A stretch of 64,000 bases of DNA from CAWGGS01 sp963822095. Lineage in GTDB: Bacteria; Desulfobacterota; Desulfobulbia; Desulfobulbales; Desulfocapsaceae. Location: NCBI GenBank assembly GCA_963822095.1, contig CAWGGS010000011.1, positions 1 to 64,000 on the forward strand, given 5' to 3'. The notes beneath the pieces are model-generated. The model was not told where the DNA came from. It ran no database searches and worked only from the letters and a program-made list of their open reading frames with translations. How positions within the stretch are numbered: the first letter of the stretch is position 1; each line of letters begins with the position of its first letter. Made by a program: the position numbers and the translations under genes. Positions 53,162 to 62,400 of this stretch are shown one piece after another.

Positions 53162-53217
53162 TTCACGATCAGCTCGGTCAGCTATACTAAAGGTATGCTG
53201 ACCGAGCTGATCGTGAA
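53162..53217. repeat. Perfect 21-bp inverted repeat
   Basis: TTCACGATCAGCTCGGTCAGC (53162-53182, of which every base pairs) is matched exactly by its complement at 53197-53217. The 14-base loop TATACTAAAGGTAT can itself pair (ATAC/GTAT). It lies between two same-strand genes and has no U-tract. Confidence 0.75.
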
Positions 53218-53245
53218 GATATGAAGTGCTTCTGGAGAGTTCTTC

Positions 53246-53767
53246 TTAATTGACCCTGGTCCTCACCTTAGTCCAATCCTTAATCTGCCAGGTCGTATGG
53301 GCCGTCGCAATCCTATTACCGGCCGTATCCTCGATCTGCGTCTCCATGATGATCGAGCAGGACTCCTCTGTAGCCAGCGGCTCCAGTACCTTCTTCCGAA
53401 GAGTGGAGTCGTCCAGTCTCGTTTCCGCGGTAATCGCCATCTTGGCCTGATAGACATAATCGACATCGAGCTTTGACATGATCAGACGGTAGCGACCCGG
53501 GTCGAGGCGGGAGAGCAGCAGCAGTCCTGCCGAAAACTCAGCAACCGTGGCAATGGCACAGGCATGGATCCCCCGAATATGGTTATGATTTACTCGTTTG
53601 TACGAGGCGGCGGTACGGACCCTCTCCTCATCCAGTATAGCGATATGAAACCCATGTGGACGGTTGAAGGGGATGACCCGCCCCAGCACCAGATTCAGTA
53701 CCACAAGCCATCTCCTGGATCTCCTGGCCCTGATGATCAATTTTGGCAACAAATCAAAGCCTTTCAT
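53246..53767 (-). CDS. DUF4442 hot-dog fold thioesterase-like protein
   Basis: A 173-residue hot-dog protein. NHNHIRGIHACAIATVAEFSAGLLL is the DUF4442 core helix region, preceded by the RVKVRTA-like strand (ERVRTAASYKRV). DUF4442 proteins are related to PaaI-type thioesterases but lack an assigned reaction. The gene overlaps the flavin-FeS oxidoreductase gene by four bases (53764-53767), so they are translationally coupled. A side role in acyl-CoA clearance is reasonable. Confidence 0.8.
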   Translation of the reverse strand: MKGFDLLPKLIIRARRSRRWLVVLNLVLGRVIPFNRPHGFHIAILDEERVRTAASYKRVNHNHIRGIHACAIATVAEFSAGLLLLSRLDPGRYRLIMSKLDVDYVYQAKMAITAETRLDDSTLRKKVLEPLATEESCSIIMETQIEDTAGNRIATAHTTWQIKDWTKVRTRVN

Positions 53768-55767
53768 TCAATTCTCCGCCCGGCCCTGAACCCATTGTGC
53801 GTCGCCTCGAAAACAGTGGCAGGCGTGTCAGCATCCCCCACACTCTGACAATGAATACCCAGTTCCACCGCCACATCCCTGAGCGGGTTATGGGCCCTGG
53901 TACCGACGGCCAATACCACGGTATCGACCGGGATCTCCTCAATCTCTTTGTTGTGTTCAATCCTGACGGAGGACGAGGTGATCTCAACCACGTTCGATTG
54001 CAGACGAGTACCAATCCCATAACGCTCTACATCCTGGAGCATACCCCAGCGAGTCGATTTTCCGAAGTTGTTTCCCAGTCTGTCCAGCATCTCTACGATG
54101 GTCACCTTCTTGCATCCACAGGTGGCGAGACGATAGAGTTCCTCTACCTTCTCAGCCTCGTTGACCAGCAAAAACTTCAACTCCTCTCCCGAAAGGGTCC
54201 CCTGTTCGGCAAGAAAGAGTGCCGTCTCGACTCCGGCGGCACCACCGCCGATCACGACCACATTCTCTCCCGTATACCTTTTGCCGGCCAGGACATCCCA
54301 GGCCTGGACCACATGATCCATCTCCACACCGGGAATCGGAGGGACAATGGGAACTCCGCCGGTGGCCAAAACCAGTGTGTCCGGTTTTTCGGCAAGGAGA
54401 ATCTCCCGATCCACTTCGGAGTTCAGGACGACTTTGACAGGGCTATTGGCCAACTGGCGGCCGAGGTCGTCGGCAAGGCCTGAAAATTCCCCTCGACCGG
54501 GAGGAGATCCTGCCAGATGCAGTTGCCCACCAAGGCGTATTCCCCGCTCGTGCAGGGTAACGGCATGGCCTCTTTCAGCAGCGGCAAGTGCCGCCGATAT
54601 TCCGGCCGGGCCTCCGCCCACAACCATGACCTTGCGAGGAGTTGCCACTGGTGTGACGCGGGTCTCGACCTCATGACCCGCACGCGGATTGCACAGGCAT
54701 TCCACCGGCTTCATCTTGAACAGGTTATCGAAACAGCCCTGGCCGCAGGCGACACAGTGAATAATGGAGTCTTCCTGCCCGGAGCGGGCCTTTTTCGGCA
54801 GCATGGGATCGGCGATCAAAGCCCGCCCCATGGCCACCATGTCACTGTAGCCTTCGCTAAGCAGGCGCCTTGCCGTCCGCGGATCGTTGATCCGATGACT
54901 GGCAATTACCGGTACCGGGACCAGTCTTTTAATGGCACGGGTCATATAGGCAAAGACGCCGCGCGGCACCTTGGTAACGATCTGCGGAACCTGGGCCTCG
55001 TGCCATCCGACATTGATGCACAACGCATCTACCCCCGCCTTGACCAGGGCAACGGCAAAGGCCTGCAGGTCCTTTGCGCCGATGCCGTCCGGCATAAAAT
55101 CATTCCCGTTGATGCGCACCATGATCGGAAATTCAGGGCCCACCCGGTTGCGTACAGCGGAGATGACTTCGATACCGAAGCGCATCCTGCCGTCAAGGGT
55201 TATGCCATACTTATCCTGGCGTCGATTGGTCAGTGGAGAGAGGAACTGGCTAATCAGATACCCGGTCCCAGCCAGGATTTCGACCATGTCGAATCCAGCC
55301 GACTTGACCCGAAAGGCCGCATCGGCGAAACGATCGATGATGGCTGCAATCTCGTCCTTTTCCATCTCCCGCGGAGTCTCCCTGGTCATCCGGCACGGCA
55401 CGGCCGACGGGGCTATGGGCTTTCTTCCGCCCAACAGAAAGGATGAATTATAGCGCCCCGCATGATTGAGCTGGACTGCTGCTCCTGCTCCACCCTGCTT
55501 GATGGCAGACGCCAAAGCTCCCAGACCGGGAAGAAAGGCATCGTCGTGGGCCCCGATATTTCCGACGCTGCCGGAAAGTTCATCGACGGTGGCATACCCG
55601 ACACTGATCAGGCCGGCACCACCTTCGGCCCGTTCTCGGTAAAACTCGATTAACTGATCGGTAACCGTGTAATTCCGACACATATTCATATGCATGGCCG
55701 GCATGAATATCCGATTATTGATGGATAATGAACCGATCGAAATCGGGATAAAGAGCGGATCCTTCAT
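53764..55767 (-). CDS. FMN/FeS/FAD oxidoreductase, 2,4-dienoyl-CoA reductase (FadH) type
   Basis: A 667-residue multi-domain enzyme: old-yellow-enzyme TIM barrel (residues about 1-350; VQLNHAGRYNS, EILAGTGYLISQFLSPLTNRR), a [4Fe-4S] motif C-x2-C-x3-C-x11-C (CVACGQGC...CLCNP), then FAD- and NAD(P)-binding Rossmann domains (VMVVGGGPAGISAALAAAERG, VVIGGGAAGVETALFLAEQG). This is the layout of FadH and related enoate reductases; in beta-oxidation it removes double bonds of unsaturated acyl-CoA. Position among beta-oxidation genes supports this. An AGGAGG ribosome site precedes the start. Confidence 0.9.
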   Translation of the reverse strand: MKDPLFIPISIGSLSINNRIFMPAMHMNMCRNYTVTDQLIEFYRERAEGGAGLISVGYATVDELSGSVGNIGAHDDAFLPGLGALASAIKQGGAGAAVQLNHAGRYNSSFLLGGRKPIAPSAVPCRMTRETPREMEKDEIAAIIDRFADAAFRVKSAGFDMVEILAGTGYLISQFLSPLTNRRQDKYGITLDGRMRFGIEVISAVRNRVGPEFPIMVRINGNDFMPDGIGAKDLQAFAVALVKAGVDALCINVGWHEAQVPQIVTKVPRGVFAYMTRAIKRLVPVPVIASHRINDPRTARRLLSEGYSDMVAMGRALIADPMLPKKARSGQEDSIIHCVACGQGCFDNLFKMKPVECLCNPRAGHEVETRVTPVATPRKVMVVGGGPAGISAALAAAERGHAVTLHERGIRLGGQLHLAGSPPGRGEFSGLADDLGRQLANSPVKVVLNSEVDREILLAEKPDTLVLATGGVPIVPPIPGVEMDHVVQAWDVLAGKRYTGENVVVIGGGAAGVETALFLAEQGTLSGEELKFLLVNEAEKVEELYRLATCGCKKVTIVEMLDRLGNNFGKSTRWGMLQDVERYGIGTRLQSNVVEITSSSVRIEHNKEIEEIPVDTVVLAVGTRAHNPLRDVAVELGIHCQSVGDADTPATVFEATHNGFRAGRRIE

Positions 55768-55786
55768 AAGGTTTTCCTCCTCAACG

Positions 55787-56725
55787 TTATGTCACTGCCT
55801 TATACATATCGGCAACCCCGGCAAACAGCCCTATGGTTGTCAAGGCCCTTCGCAGTCTGTCGGGCTCCGACAAAAAATCCTTCATAAAGACAATCTCCGA
55901 GGCCTTAAGATAAATATGAAATGGTTCGAGCATGTCTTTTCCGAAAATCGTATCGATAATCCGGGCGACATTTTCCTCGCCTGCATAGGGGACGAGCTGA
56001 GCCACCCGTTCGAGCATCTTGCCGACATAAAAAAGAATGGTGGTGTCTACCCCGTCAATCGTTTTCCGATGCCCCGGCAGAATCCGTCTGTCTCGAATCG
56101 TCCCTAGTTTTATCAAGGTCTCACAGTAGGCATGATAATTCCTGAACCGCTCTCCTGTATCCAGATCAACATCAAGAAGGGGAGACTGGAAAATACCTCG
56201 GAGAAGGACATCTCCGGTGACGGCCCAATCCTCAGCCAGATAAACAAGATCACTTTGGGAATGCCCCGGACACCCAATACAGGTGATGCCAAAATGCCTG
56301 GGCAGGTCCTCTTCTGCAATCCGGAAATCCCGAGGCAGAGGGGGAAAAATCTGACCGCTGGTCATAATCTTGTCAAGGATCTCCAAATAGCGGGAATTAA
56401 AACCTATGCCCCGTAGAATCCGGTACATCTCCTTGAGACGAATCTGATGCCTTCTTATCTTGAGGCTGTCCCGATAAGGGACATAGACCGTTGCTCCTGT
56501 CTCTTTTTCCAACCAGGATGCCAGGCCGTAGTGATCGATGTGACAGTGGGTCAGGGCTACATGCCCAAGCTTTGCAAAATCGATGTGCTGGCGCAGATAT
56601 TCCCTGGCTCTTTCGGTCGGCGGCCCAGTATCGATGAGCAGAAGTTCACCCTGGGTCTCCACTAAATAACAGTGAACCGGGCCGACCATATATGGAGTGT
56701 CGAGGGTATGCTGCTCGATAGGCAT
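55787..56725 (-). CDS. MBL fold metallo-hydrolase in the beta-oxidation cluster
   Basis: A 312-residue metallo-beta-lactamase fold protein with THCHIDHYG (HxHxDH), CPGHSQSDLVY and ILPGHRKTI, all typical of metal binding. Many relatives are thioesterase-like or lactonase-like; with acyl-CoA genes on both sides a thioester hydrolase role is plausible but unproven. The start at 56725 is an ATG; a TTG at 56809 in frame adds residues without similarity. Its stop is 19 bases before the FadH-like gene. Confidence 0.82.
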   Translation of the reverse strand: MPIEQHTLDTPYMVGPVHCYLVETQGELLLIDTGPPTERAREYLRQHIDFAKLGHVALTHCHIDHYGLASWLEKETGATVYVPYRDSLKIRRHQIRLKEMYRILRGIGFNSRYLEILDKIMTSGQIFPPLPRDFRIAEEDLPRHFGITCIGCPGHSQSDLVYLAEDWAVTGDVLLRGIFQSPLLDVDLDTGERFRNYHAYCETLIKLGTIRDRRILPGHRKTIDGVDTTILFYVGKMLERVAQLVPYAGEENVARIIDTIFGKDMLEPFHIYLKASEIVFMKDFLSEPDRLRRALTTIGLFAGVADMYKAVT

Positions 56726-56870
56726 AGGAAACCGGGAATCAGAGTCCGCAAGAGGGGAGCAAAACCTTGGAATATCATCCAGCCGGCAGGAACGCTCCGC
56801 GCATCGCAAAGGTTGTCATATTTTCGACTCACTCCGGATGCCCGGTTTCACCTTTGCACGGCACATGTTG

Positions 56871-56919
56871 GAAACCCCTCAGCCGACCGGGAGCACTTTT
56901 CGGAAGGCCGAGGGGTTTC
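56871..56919 (-). terminator. Hairpin after the acyl-CoA dehydrogenase gene
   Basis: GAAACCCCTC (56871-56880) and GAGGGGTTTC (56910-56919), extended by GCC/GGC, form a strong stem nine bases past the stop at 56928. No T-run follows on the minus strand, so it may be a pause or processing site within the cluster. Confidence 0.5.
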
Positions 56920-56927
56920 AGCGCCAA

Positions 56928-58706
56928 TTAAAATAAGTACTTCTCTTCCTCAATGGCAGCGCTTGCCAGCAGGCGTTTAGCCTGCAGGAGTCCTGTGGCA
57001 TCATATTTGGAAAACCGTCGGACGCCGGAGAGAATCATGGTCAGGGTATCGCCCTCCTCGACATAGAAGGCGCCTCGGCGGGCGGCGCTTCCAGCGGCCT
57101 CGGAAGCGGCAAAGGCAAAGACTTTGACCGCAGCGGCATAAAGATCCTTTTTCCGGTCACTGGCCCCGGGTTGCACTTTTTCCGCCCGCAAGACTGCGCT
57201 TTCCAGAGCAAAAATCTGGATGGCCAAATCAGCTGCCGCCATCAGGATCTCCTGTTCGTCGGCCAGTTTATCCATATATTTCTGGACACCGGCACCGGCC
57301 AGGATCAAGAACAGGGTCTTCAAGTTCTTCAACAACGCCTTTTCGGCGGCAAAAGCAACAGTGGTATCGAGTTCCTCAAAACTCGGGGTCATCAAGGCCT
57401 CAAAGGCCTTCATGGCTTCAGTTTGCAGCGGCAACTCGCCCTTCATGGCCTTCCTGAGGATCATGCCGGGGATCAGCATCCGGTTAATCTCATTGGTTCC
57501 CTCAAAGATCCGGTTGATCCGCTCGTCGCGATAGTACCGTTCGGCCGGATAGTCGCTGACGAAACCATAACCGCCGTGGATCTGGACAACTTCATCCACA
57601 GTCATCGCCAATACCTCACTGCAGAAGACCTTGGCAATGGCACACTCAGGGGCATACTCCTCGATACCCTTGAGATACTCCTCGTAATAGTTATCGACGC
57701 CTTTGTCGATGGTAGCCAGCTTGGTGTCAAGAAGGCCTGCAAGACGATAGACAAGCGATTCCGAGGCATAAATGTCAGCCGTCATATTGGCGATTTTCTC
57801 CTGGATGGCCCCGAAACTTGAAATCGCCCGGTTAAACTGCTTGCGTTCGTTGGCATACTTGATCCCATCGACCATGGCCATCTTCGCTGCACCGGTGACC
57901 CCTGCGCCCAGCTTGAAACGGCCGACATTTAATACGTTAAAGGCTATCTTGTGGCCTTTTCCTATCTCGCCCAGCAGGTTCTCCACCGGTACCTTGCAAT
58001 TTTCGAGGATGATCTGGGTGGTCGACGACCCCTTGATCCCCATCTTCTTCTCCTCGTTACCGACGATCAACCCCTCAAAATCCCTTTCTACCAGGAAAGC
58101 TGTGAAATGCTGCTTATCGATCTTGGCAAAGACCGTGTAGAGCTGGGCAAAGCCACCGTTGGTAATGAACTGCTTGGTCCCGTTCAGGATATAATGTTTG
58201 CCGTCTTCGGAGAGCACTGCGCTTGCCTGGGCACCCAGGGCGTCGCTGCCCGAACCAGGCTCGGTGAGACAATATGCGGCACACCACTCACCGGATGTTA
58301 TCTTCTCCAGGTACTTCTCTTTCTGGGCAGGCGTTCCGTAATAGATGAGTGGCAGGGTGCCGATACCGGAGTGGGCGGCATAGGCTACTGAAAACGATCC
58401 GCCGCAGGCGATCTTTTCACCCACCAGCATTGAGGTGGCCTTATCGAGTTCGAGTCCGCCATATTCCTCAGGAGAATCCATCATCAGAAGGCCAAGTTCA
58501 CCACATTTGCGCATGCCTTCAATGACGAGTTCAAAATTCTGTTTTTCTATTTCATCGATATTGGGAACGATTTCGTTCTGGATGAACTGCTCCGTAGTCT
58601 CGGCGATCTGTTTTTGCTCGTCTGTGAATTCCTCGGGGGTAAAGACATCGGCACAACTCATTTCCTTGATAAGGTATTCGCCGCCTTTCAATATATTTTC
58701 AGCCAT
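56928..58706 (-). CDS. Acyl-CoA dehydrogenase with C-terminal extension
   Basis: A 592-residue enzyme. FAD and substrate segments are AAYCLTEPGSGSDALGAQASAV, FITNGGFAQLYTVFAKI, GIKGSSTTQIILENCKVP and VDEVVQIHGGYGFVSDYPAERYYRD, and the motif IFEGTNEINRMLIPG contains the catalytic Glu of the family. The last 130 residues form an extension as in very-long-chain or PCAD-type enzymes. It lies 32 bases after the thiolase gene. AGGTGACTC precedes the start at 58706. The product electrons go through EtfAB. Confidence 0.93.
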   Translation of the reverse strand: MAENILKGGEYLIKEMSCADVFTPEEFTDEQKQIAETTEQFIQNEIVPNIDEIEKQNFELVIEGMRKCGELGLLMMDSPEEYGGLELDKATSMLVGEKIACGGSFSVAYAAHSGIGTLPLIYYGTPAQKEKYLEKITSGEWCAAYCLTEPGSGSDALGAQASAVLSEDGKHYILNGTKQFITNGGFAQLYTVFAKIDKQHFTAFLVERDFEGLIVGNEEKKMGIKGSSTTQIILENCKVPVENLLGEIGKGHKIAFNVLNVGRFKLGAGVTGAAKMAMVDGIKYANERKQFNRAISSFGAIQEKIANMTADIYASESLVYRLAGLLDTKLATIDKGVDNYYEEYLKGIEEYAPECAIAKVFCSEVLAMTVDEVVQIHGGYGFVSDYPAERYYRDERINRIFEGTNEINRMLIPGMILRKAMKGELPLQTEAMKAFEALMTPSFEELDTTVAFAAEKALLKNLKTLFLILAGAGVQKYMDKLADEQEILMAAADLAIQIFALESAVLRAEKVQPGASDRKKDLYAAAVKVFAFAASEAAGSAARRGAFYVEEGDTLTMILSGVRRFSKYDATGLLQAKRLLASAAIEEEKYLF

Positions 58707-58738
58707 TAGAGTCACCTGTAGAATAATTTTTCTTAGTA

Positions 58739-59911
58739 TTACAACCGTTCGTAGATACCAGCCGCACCCATGCCGCCACCGATACACATTGAGACCATAC
58801 CGTAACGGAGTTTGCGCCGCCCCATCTCATGTAAAAGCGTCGCCGTAAGTTTGGCCCCGGTACATCCCAGCGGATGACCCAATGCAATGGCCCCTCCATT
58901 GACGTTGATGATGTCAGGGTTAAGCCCGAGTTCCCTGATGACGGCAAGGGCCTGGGAGGCGAAGGCCTCGTTGAGTTCGATCAAGTCGATGTCCTTCTGG
59001 GTAAGACCTGCCAGTTTCAGGGCCATCGGGATGGCCTCAATGGGACCGAGCCCCATGACCTCAGGCGGCACACCGCGGACAGCAAACGACACAAACCGGG
59101 CGACGGGATCCTTGGCGACCTGTTTGAGAAAGTCTTCTGAGACCACCAGCGCGGCAGCCGCTCCATCGGTCATCTGTGATGAATTTCCGGCGGTCACCGG
59201 CCCGTTTACCTTAAAGACCGGTCGCAACCTGGCAAGCGTTTCTATGGAGGTACCGGGCCGCACGCCATCATCAACGGTGACCATCTCCTTGACCTTCTTG
59301 ACCTTGCCCCCTTCCAAAGAGGTCTTCTCGATCTCAACCGGGATGATCTCGTCGGTGAATCTTCCCGAGGAGATGGCATCTGCAGCCTTGGCATGGCTTG
59401 CTACGGCAAAGGTATCCAGGGCCGTACGATCGAGCTCATATTTTTCGGCAACCAGCTCGGCAGTAACTCCCATGGAGGAATAGGCCTCGGGCCAGTCGGC
59501 AACCAGGTTTGGATTGGCGCTGTACTTGTTGCCGCCCATCGGAACGCAGGTCATGGATTCGGCACCGCCCGCAATGATACAGTCGGCGAAGCCGCACATG
59601 ACCCGCTCCGCGGCCATGGCGATACTCTGCAGACCGGACGAACAAAATCTGTTAATGGTCTGCCCGGGGACCTGGTACGGAAAACCGGCCTTCATCGCGG
59701 CAACCCTGCCCATATTCATCCCCTGCTCACCCTCTGGAAAAGAGCAACCCAGATAGACATCCTCGATTAATGCCGGATCGACACCGGTTCGTTCGACGAG
59801 CCCCTTCATGGCAATGGCTGCCAGATCATCAGGCCGCATATCTTTCAATTTCCCTTTGGTGGCCCGACATCCCGGGGTCCGGTACGATGCCAGTATATAT
59901 GCTGTTTTCAT
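58739..59911 (-). CDS. Acetyl-CoA acyltransferase (3-ketoacyl-CoA thiolase)
   Basis: A 390-residue thiolase. The nucleophile C90 lies in NRFCSSGLQSIAMAAE, the His in GGAIALGHPLGCTGAK, and the second Cys in MCIGGGMGAAGIYE. This is the full triad of biosynthetic/degradative thiolases; position in the beta-oxidation cluster favours the degradative one. AGGAGATTTGAT precedes the ATG at 59911; a start at 59935 is possible but is less well placed. Confidence 0.95.
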   Translation of the reverse strand: MKTAYILASYRTPGCRATKGKLKDMRPDDLAAIAMKGLVERTGVDPALIEDVYLGCSFPEGEQGMNMGRVAAMKAGFPYQVPGQTINRFCSSGLQSIAMAAERVMCGFADCIIAGGAESMTCVPMGGNKYSANPNLVADWPEAYSSMGVTAELVAEKYELDRTALDTFAVASHAKAADAISSGRFTDEIIPVEIEKTSLEGGKVKKVKEMVTVDDGVRPGTSIETLARLRPVFKVNGPVTAGNSSQMTDGAAAALVVSEDFLKQVAKDPVARFVSFAVRGVPPEVMGLGPIEAIPMALKLAGLTQKDIDLIELNEAFASQALAVIRELGLNPDIINVNGGAIALGHPLGCTGAKLTATLLHEMGRRKLRYGMVSMCIGGGMGAAGIYERL

Positions 59912-60012
59912 ATCAAATCTCCTAGCACCCCTCATGGGGGTATAAGTTTCTTCACGAAAATACTTTCCGGAAAAACTGGAAAATATTTTCTAAGTCACTA
60001 ATGGGTAGAGTC

Positions 60013-62400
60013 TTAGTTGCGAAGCGGTTTGCCTTTTTTGAGCATATGCTGGATACGCTCTGCGGTCTTCTTTTTGCCACAGAGTTTCAAGAAGGCTTCC
60101 CTTTCCAGCTGCAGGAGATAGTTCTCCGAAATCGGAGTCCCCGCGTTCACATCGCCCCCACAGATGACCTGGGCGATGATGCCGCCCATCTCGGCCTCGT
60201 ATTCGGTGACAAAGTTCCCCATTTTCATATTCCAGAGCTGGCTTTTTATACTGGCTGCAACGCTCCGTCCCGGTGCCGGAAGATTTTCAACCGGCCTTCC
60301 CGGACGATAGTTAACGGCCAGGGCCAGAACCTTCTGTTTGGCATCGGCGATCAGACGATCGATATCCATGCTGATGGCATCACCCCGGCGCATATACCCC
60401 ATGCCTGCCATCTCGGCTGCGCCCATTGAAACCTTAGCCATTGCGATCTGTTCGAAGTTTTTGAAGATGAAAGGCGTCACATCGGTCTTGTTCTCACGAG
60501 CCGTCTCGACGGCTCTCAGACACATCTCCTTGGTGCCGCCTCCAGCCGGCAGAAGGCCGACGCCTATCTCGACCAGGCCCATATAGGTCTCGGCCGAGGC
60601 ATTGATCGCATCAGCATGCAGGGAAAACTCACAACCGCCGCCCAAGGTCATGCCGAACGGGGCCGCCACCACCGGAACCTTGGCGTATTTGACCGCCATG
60701 GTCGCCTTCTGGAAGGCTCGGATCATCATGTCGATGTCCTCGTAGGCACCCTCGGCCAGGGCCACGGCCAGCATCATCAGGTTTGCACCCACCGAGAAGT
60801 TGGCACCGCGGTTGCCGATAACCAGCCCCACACCCTCTTCCTCAGCCCGTTTGATCGCCTTGTGGGTCATGGACAGGATATCGCCCGAGATCGCGTTCAT
60901 CTTCGAATGGAACTCGAAGCAGAACACGCCATCACCCAGGTCGACAACCGATGAGTTGGCGTTTTTCTCCACCACCCCACCGGCCCGTTTCAGGACCTCA
61001 AGCCTGATCTCGCCGTCTTTTATCGGTACCGGCAGATACCTTCCATTTACCAGGTCGTAATATTCCTTCGTGCCGTTTTCGGCATAGCGATAGAAGGATT
61101 CGACATTCTTTAAGACCTCCGGAACCTTGATTCCGTCTTTTTCCGCACGTTTTATAAATGAGGCAACGCCAATGGCATCGAGCATCTCAAAGGGACCGAT
61201 CTCCCAGTTGAAGCCCCACTTCATCGCGTTGTCAACATTGACCACGTCGTCGGCAATCTCAGGAATCCTGTTCACTGCATAAATCAGGGTGTCACGCAGG
61301 GATTTCCAGGCAAACTCGGCGCCTTTATCCTTGCCTGCAACCACCATTTTCACTCTCATGCCAGGGTCGTCAATCTGCTTGACCGCCATAACTGAGGGAA
61401 ATTTCGGTCTGGTTCCGGTCTTGTATTCGCCGTTTTGCCAGTCGTAGTAGGAAATTACACTCTTGCCGTCGACCTTATCCTTCTTGAAAAAGCCCTTTTT
61501 GGTCTTGTTGCCCAAGAGGCCTCCCTCTATCATCGTGCTCATAAAAGCCGGGACTTTAAACACCTCTCGCTCCTCATCATCGGGAAGCAGATCATAGGAG
61601 TTGGTACCAACATGGGCGAGTGTATCGAGGCCGACGATATCTGCAGTCCGAAAGGCGCCGCTCTTGGGCCTTGCGGTGGCGGGACCGGCAACGCTGTCCA
61701 CTTCCTCCACCGTGAGCCCGATCTCGATCATATGCTGAATTCCCTTGTAGATCGCGTACACGCCGATCCGGTTACCGATGAAGTTGGGGGTATCCTTGGC
61801 ATAGACGATGCCCTTGCCAAGCCTGCGGCTTATGAAATCGGCCATCCCGGTAACGACCTCCGGATCGGTTCCATTGCAGCCGACGACCTCCATGAGGCGC
61901 ATGTATCTGGGCGGATTAAAGAAATGGGTGACCAGGAAATTGCGCTTCACCTCGTCCGGCAGGACCTGTGCCATCTCGTTGACCGAAAGGCCGCTGGTAT
62001 TGGTAGACAGGATCGCACCCGGTTTCAGGTTCGGTACTATCTTCTCAAACAGGCTCTTTTTGATAGGCATCAGTTCGATGACCACCTCAATCACCCAATC
62101 GCACTCCTTGAGTTTTAGCAGATCGTCCTCGAAGTTGCCAATTTGGATCAAGGATGCATAGTCCTTTAGATAAAAGGGCGCGGGTTTCATCTTGGCTAAG
62201 CCTTTGAGACCGTTTCCGGCAATTCGATTGCGGACAACCGGGCTTTCAAGCGTCAATCCTTTTTCCATCTCCTGCGCGTCTGGTTCGCGCGGAACCATAT
62301 CGAGCAAGAGGACTTCCAGACCGGCATTGGCCAGATGAGCGGCAATCGTTGCCCCCATAACGCCGGCGCCAAGGACAGCTACTCGATTAATCTGCCTCAT
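60013..62400 (-). CDS. Fused 3-hydroxyacyl-CoA dehydrogenase/enoyl-CoA hydratase
   Basis: A 795-residue bifunctional enzyme with dehydrogenase first: NAD fold VAVLGAGVMGATIAAHLANAG (residues 8-28), LVTHFFNPPRYMRLMEVV with the family Asn-Pro, a second HCDH domain, and then, from about residue 490, an enoyl-CoA hydratase domain (NFSVGANLMMLAVAL, AAPFGMTLGGGCEFSLHADA). The order is the reverse of E. coli FadB and like that in many Deltaproteobacteria and archaea. It starts at 62400; the acyl-CoA synthetase gene ends at 62397, an ATGA overlap. Confidence 0.94.
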   Translation of the reverse strand: MRQINRVAVLGAGVMGATIAAHLANAGLEVLLLDMVPREPDAQEMEKGLTLESPVVRNRIAGNGLKGLAKMKPAPFYLKDYASLIQIGNFEDDLLKLKECDWVIEVVIELMPIKKSLFEKIVPNLKPGAILSTNTSGLSVNEMAQVLPDEVKRNFLVTHFFNPPRYMRLMEVVGCNGTDPEVVTGMADFISRRLGKGIVYAKDTPNFIGNRIGVYAIYKGIQHMIEIGLTVEEVDSVAGPATARPKSGAFRTADIVGLDTLAHVGTNSYDLLPDDEEREVFKVPAFMSTMIEGGLLGNKTKKGFFKKDKVDGKSVISYYDWQNGEYKTGTRPKFPSVMAVKQIDDPGMRVKMVVAGKDKGAEFAWKSLRDTLIYAVNRIPEIADDVVNVDNAMKWGFNWEIGPFEMLDAIGVASFIKRAEKDGIKVPEVLKNVESFYRYAENGTKEYYDLVNGRYLPVPIKDGEIRLEVLKRAGGVVEKNANSSVVDLGDGVFCFEFHSKMNAISGDILSMTHKAIKRAEEEGVGLVIGNRGANFSVGANLMMLAVALAEGAYEDIDMMIRAFQKATMAVKYAKVPVVAAPFGMTLGGGCEFSLHADAINASAETYMGLVEIGVGLLPAGGGTKEMCLRAVETARENKTDVTPFIFKNFEQIAMAKVSMGAAEMAGMGYMRRGDAISMDIDRLIADAKQKVLALAVNYRPGRPVENLPAPGRSVAASIKSQLWNMKMGNFVTEYEAEMGGIIAQVICGGDVNAGTPISENYLLQLEREAFLKLCGKKKTAERIQHMLKKGKPLRN

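Noticed and set aside
54517..55446. 309-residue frame antisense to the FadH-like gene
   Set aside because: Shadow; the minus strand has a complete, recognised enzyme.
59925..59945. Small hairpin CACCCC-TCAT-GGGGGT before the thiolase gene
   Set aside because: Short stem near a start codon, with no sign of terminator or operator structure.
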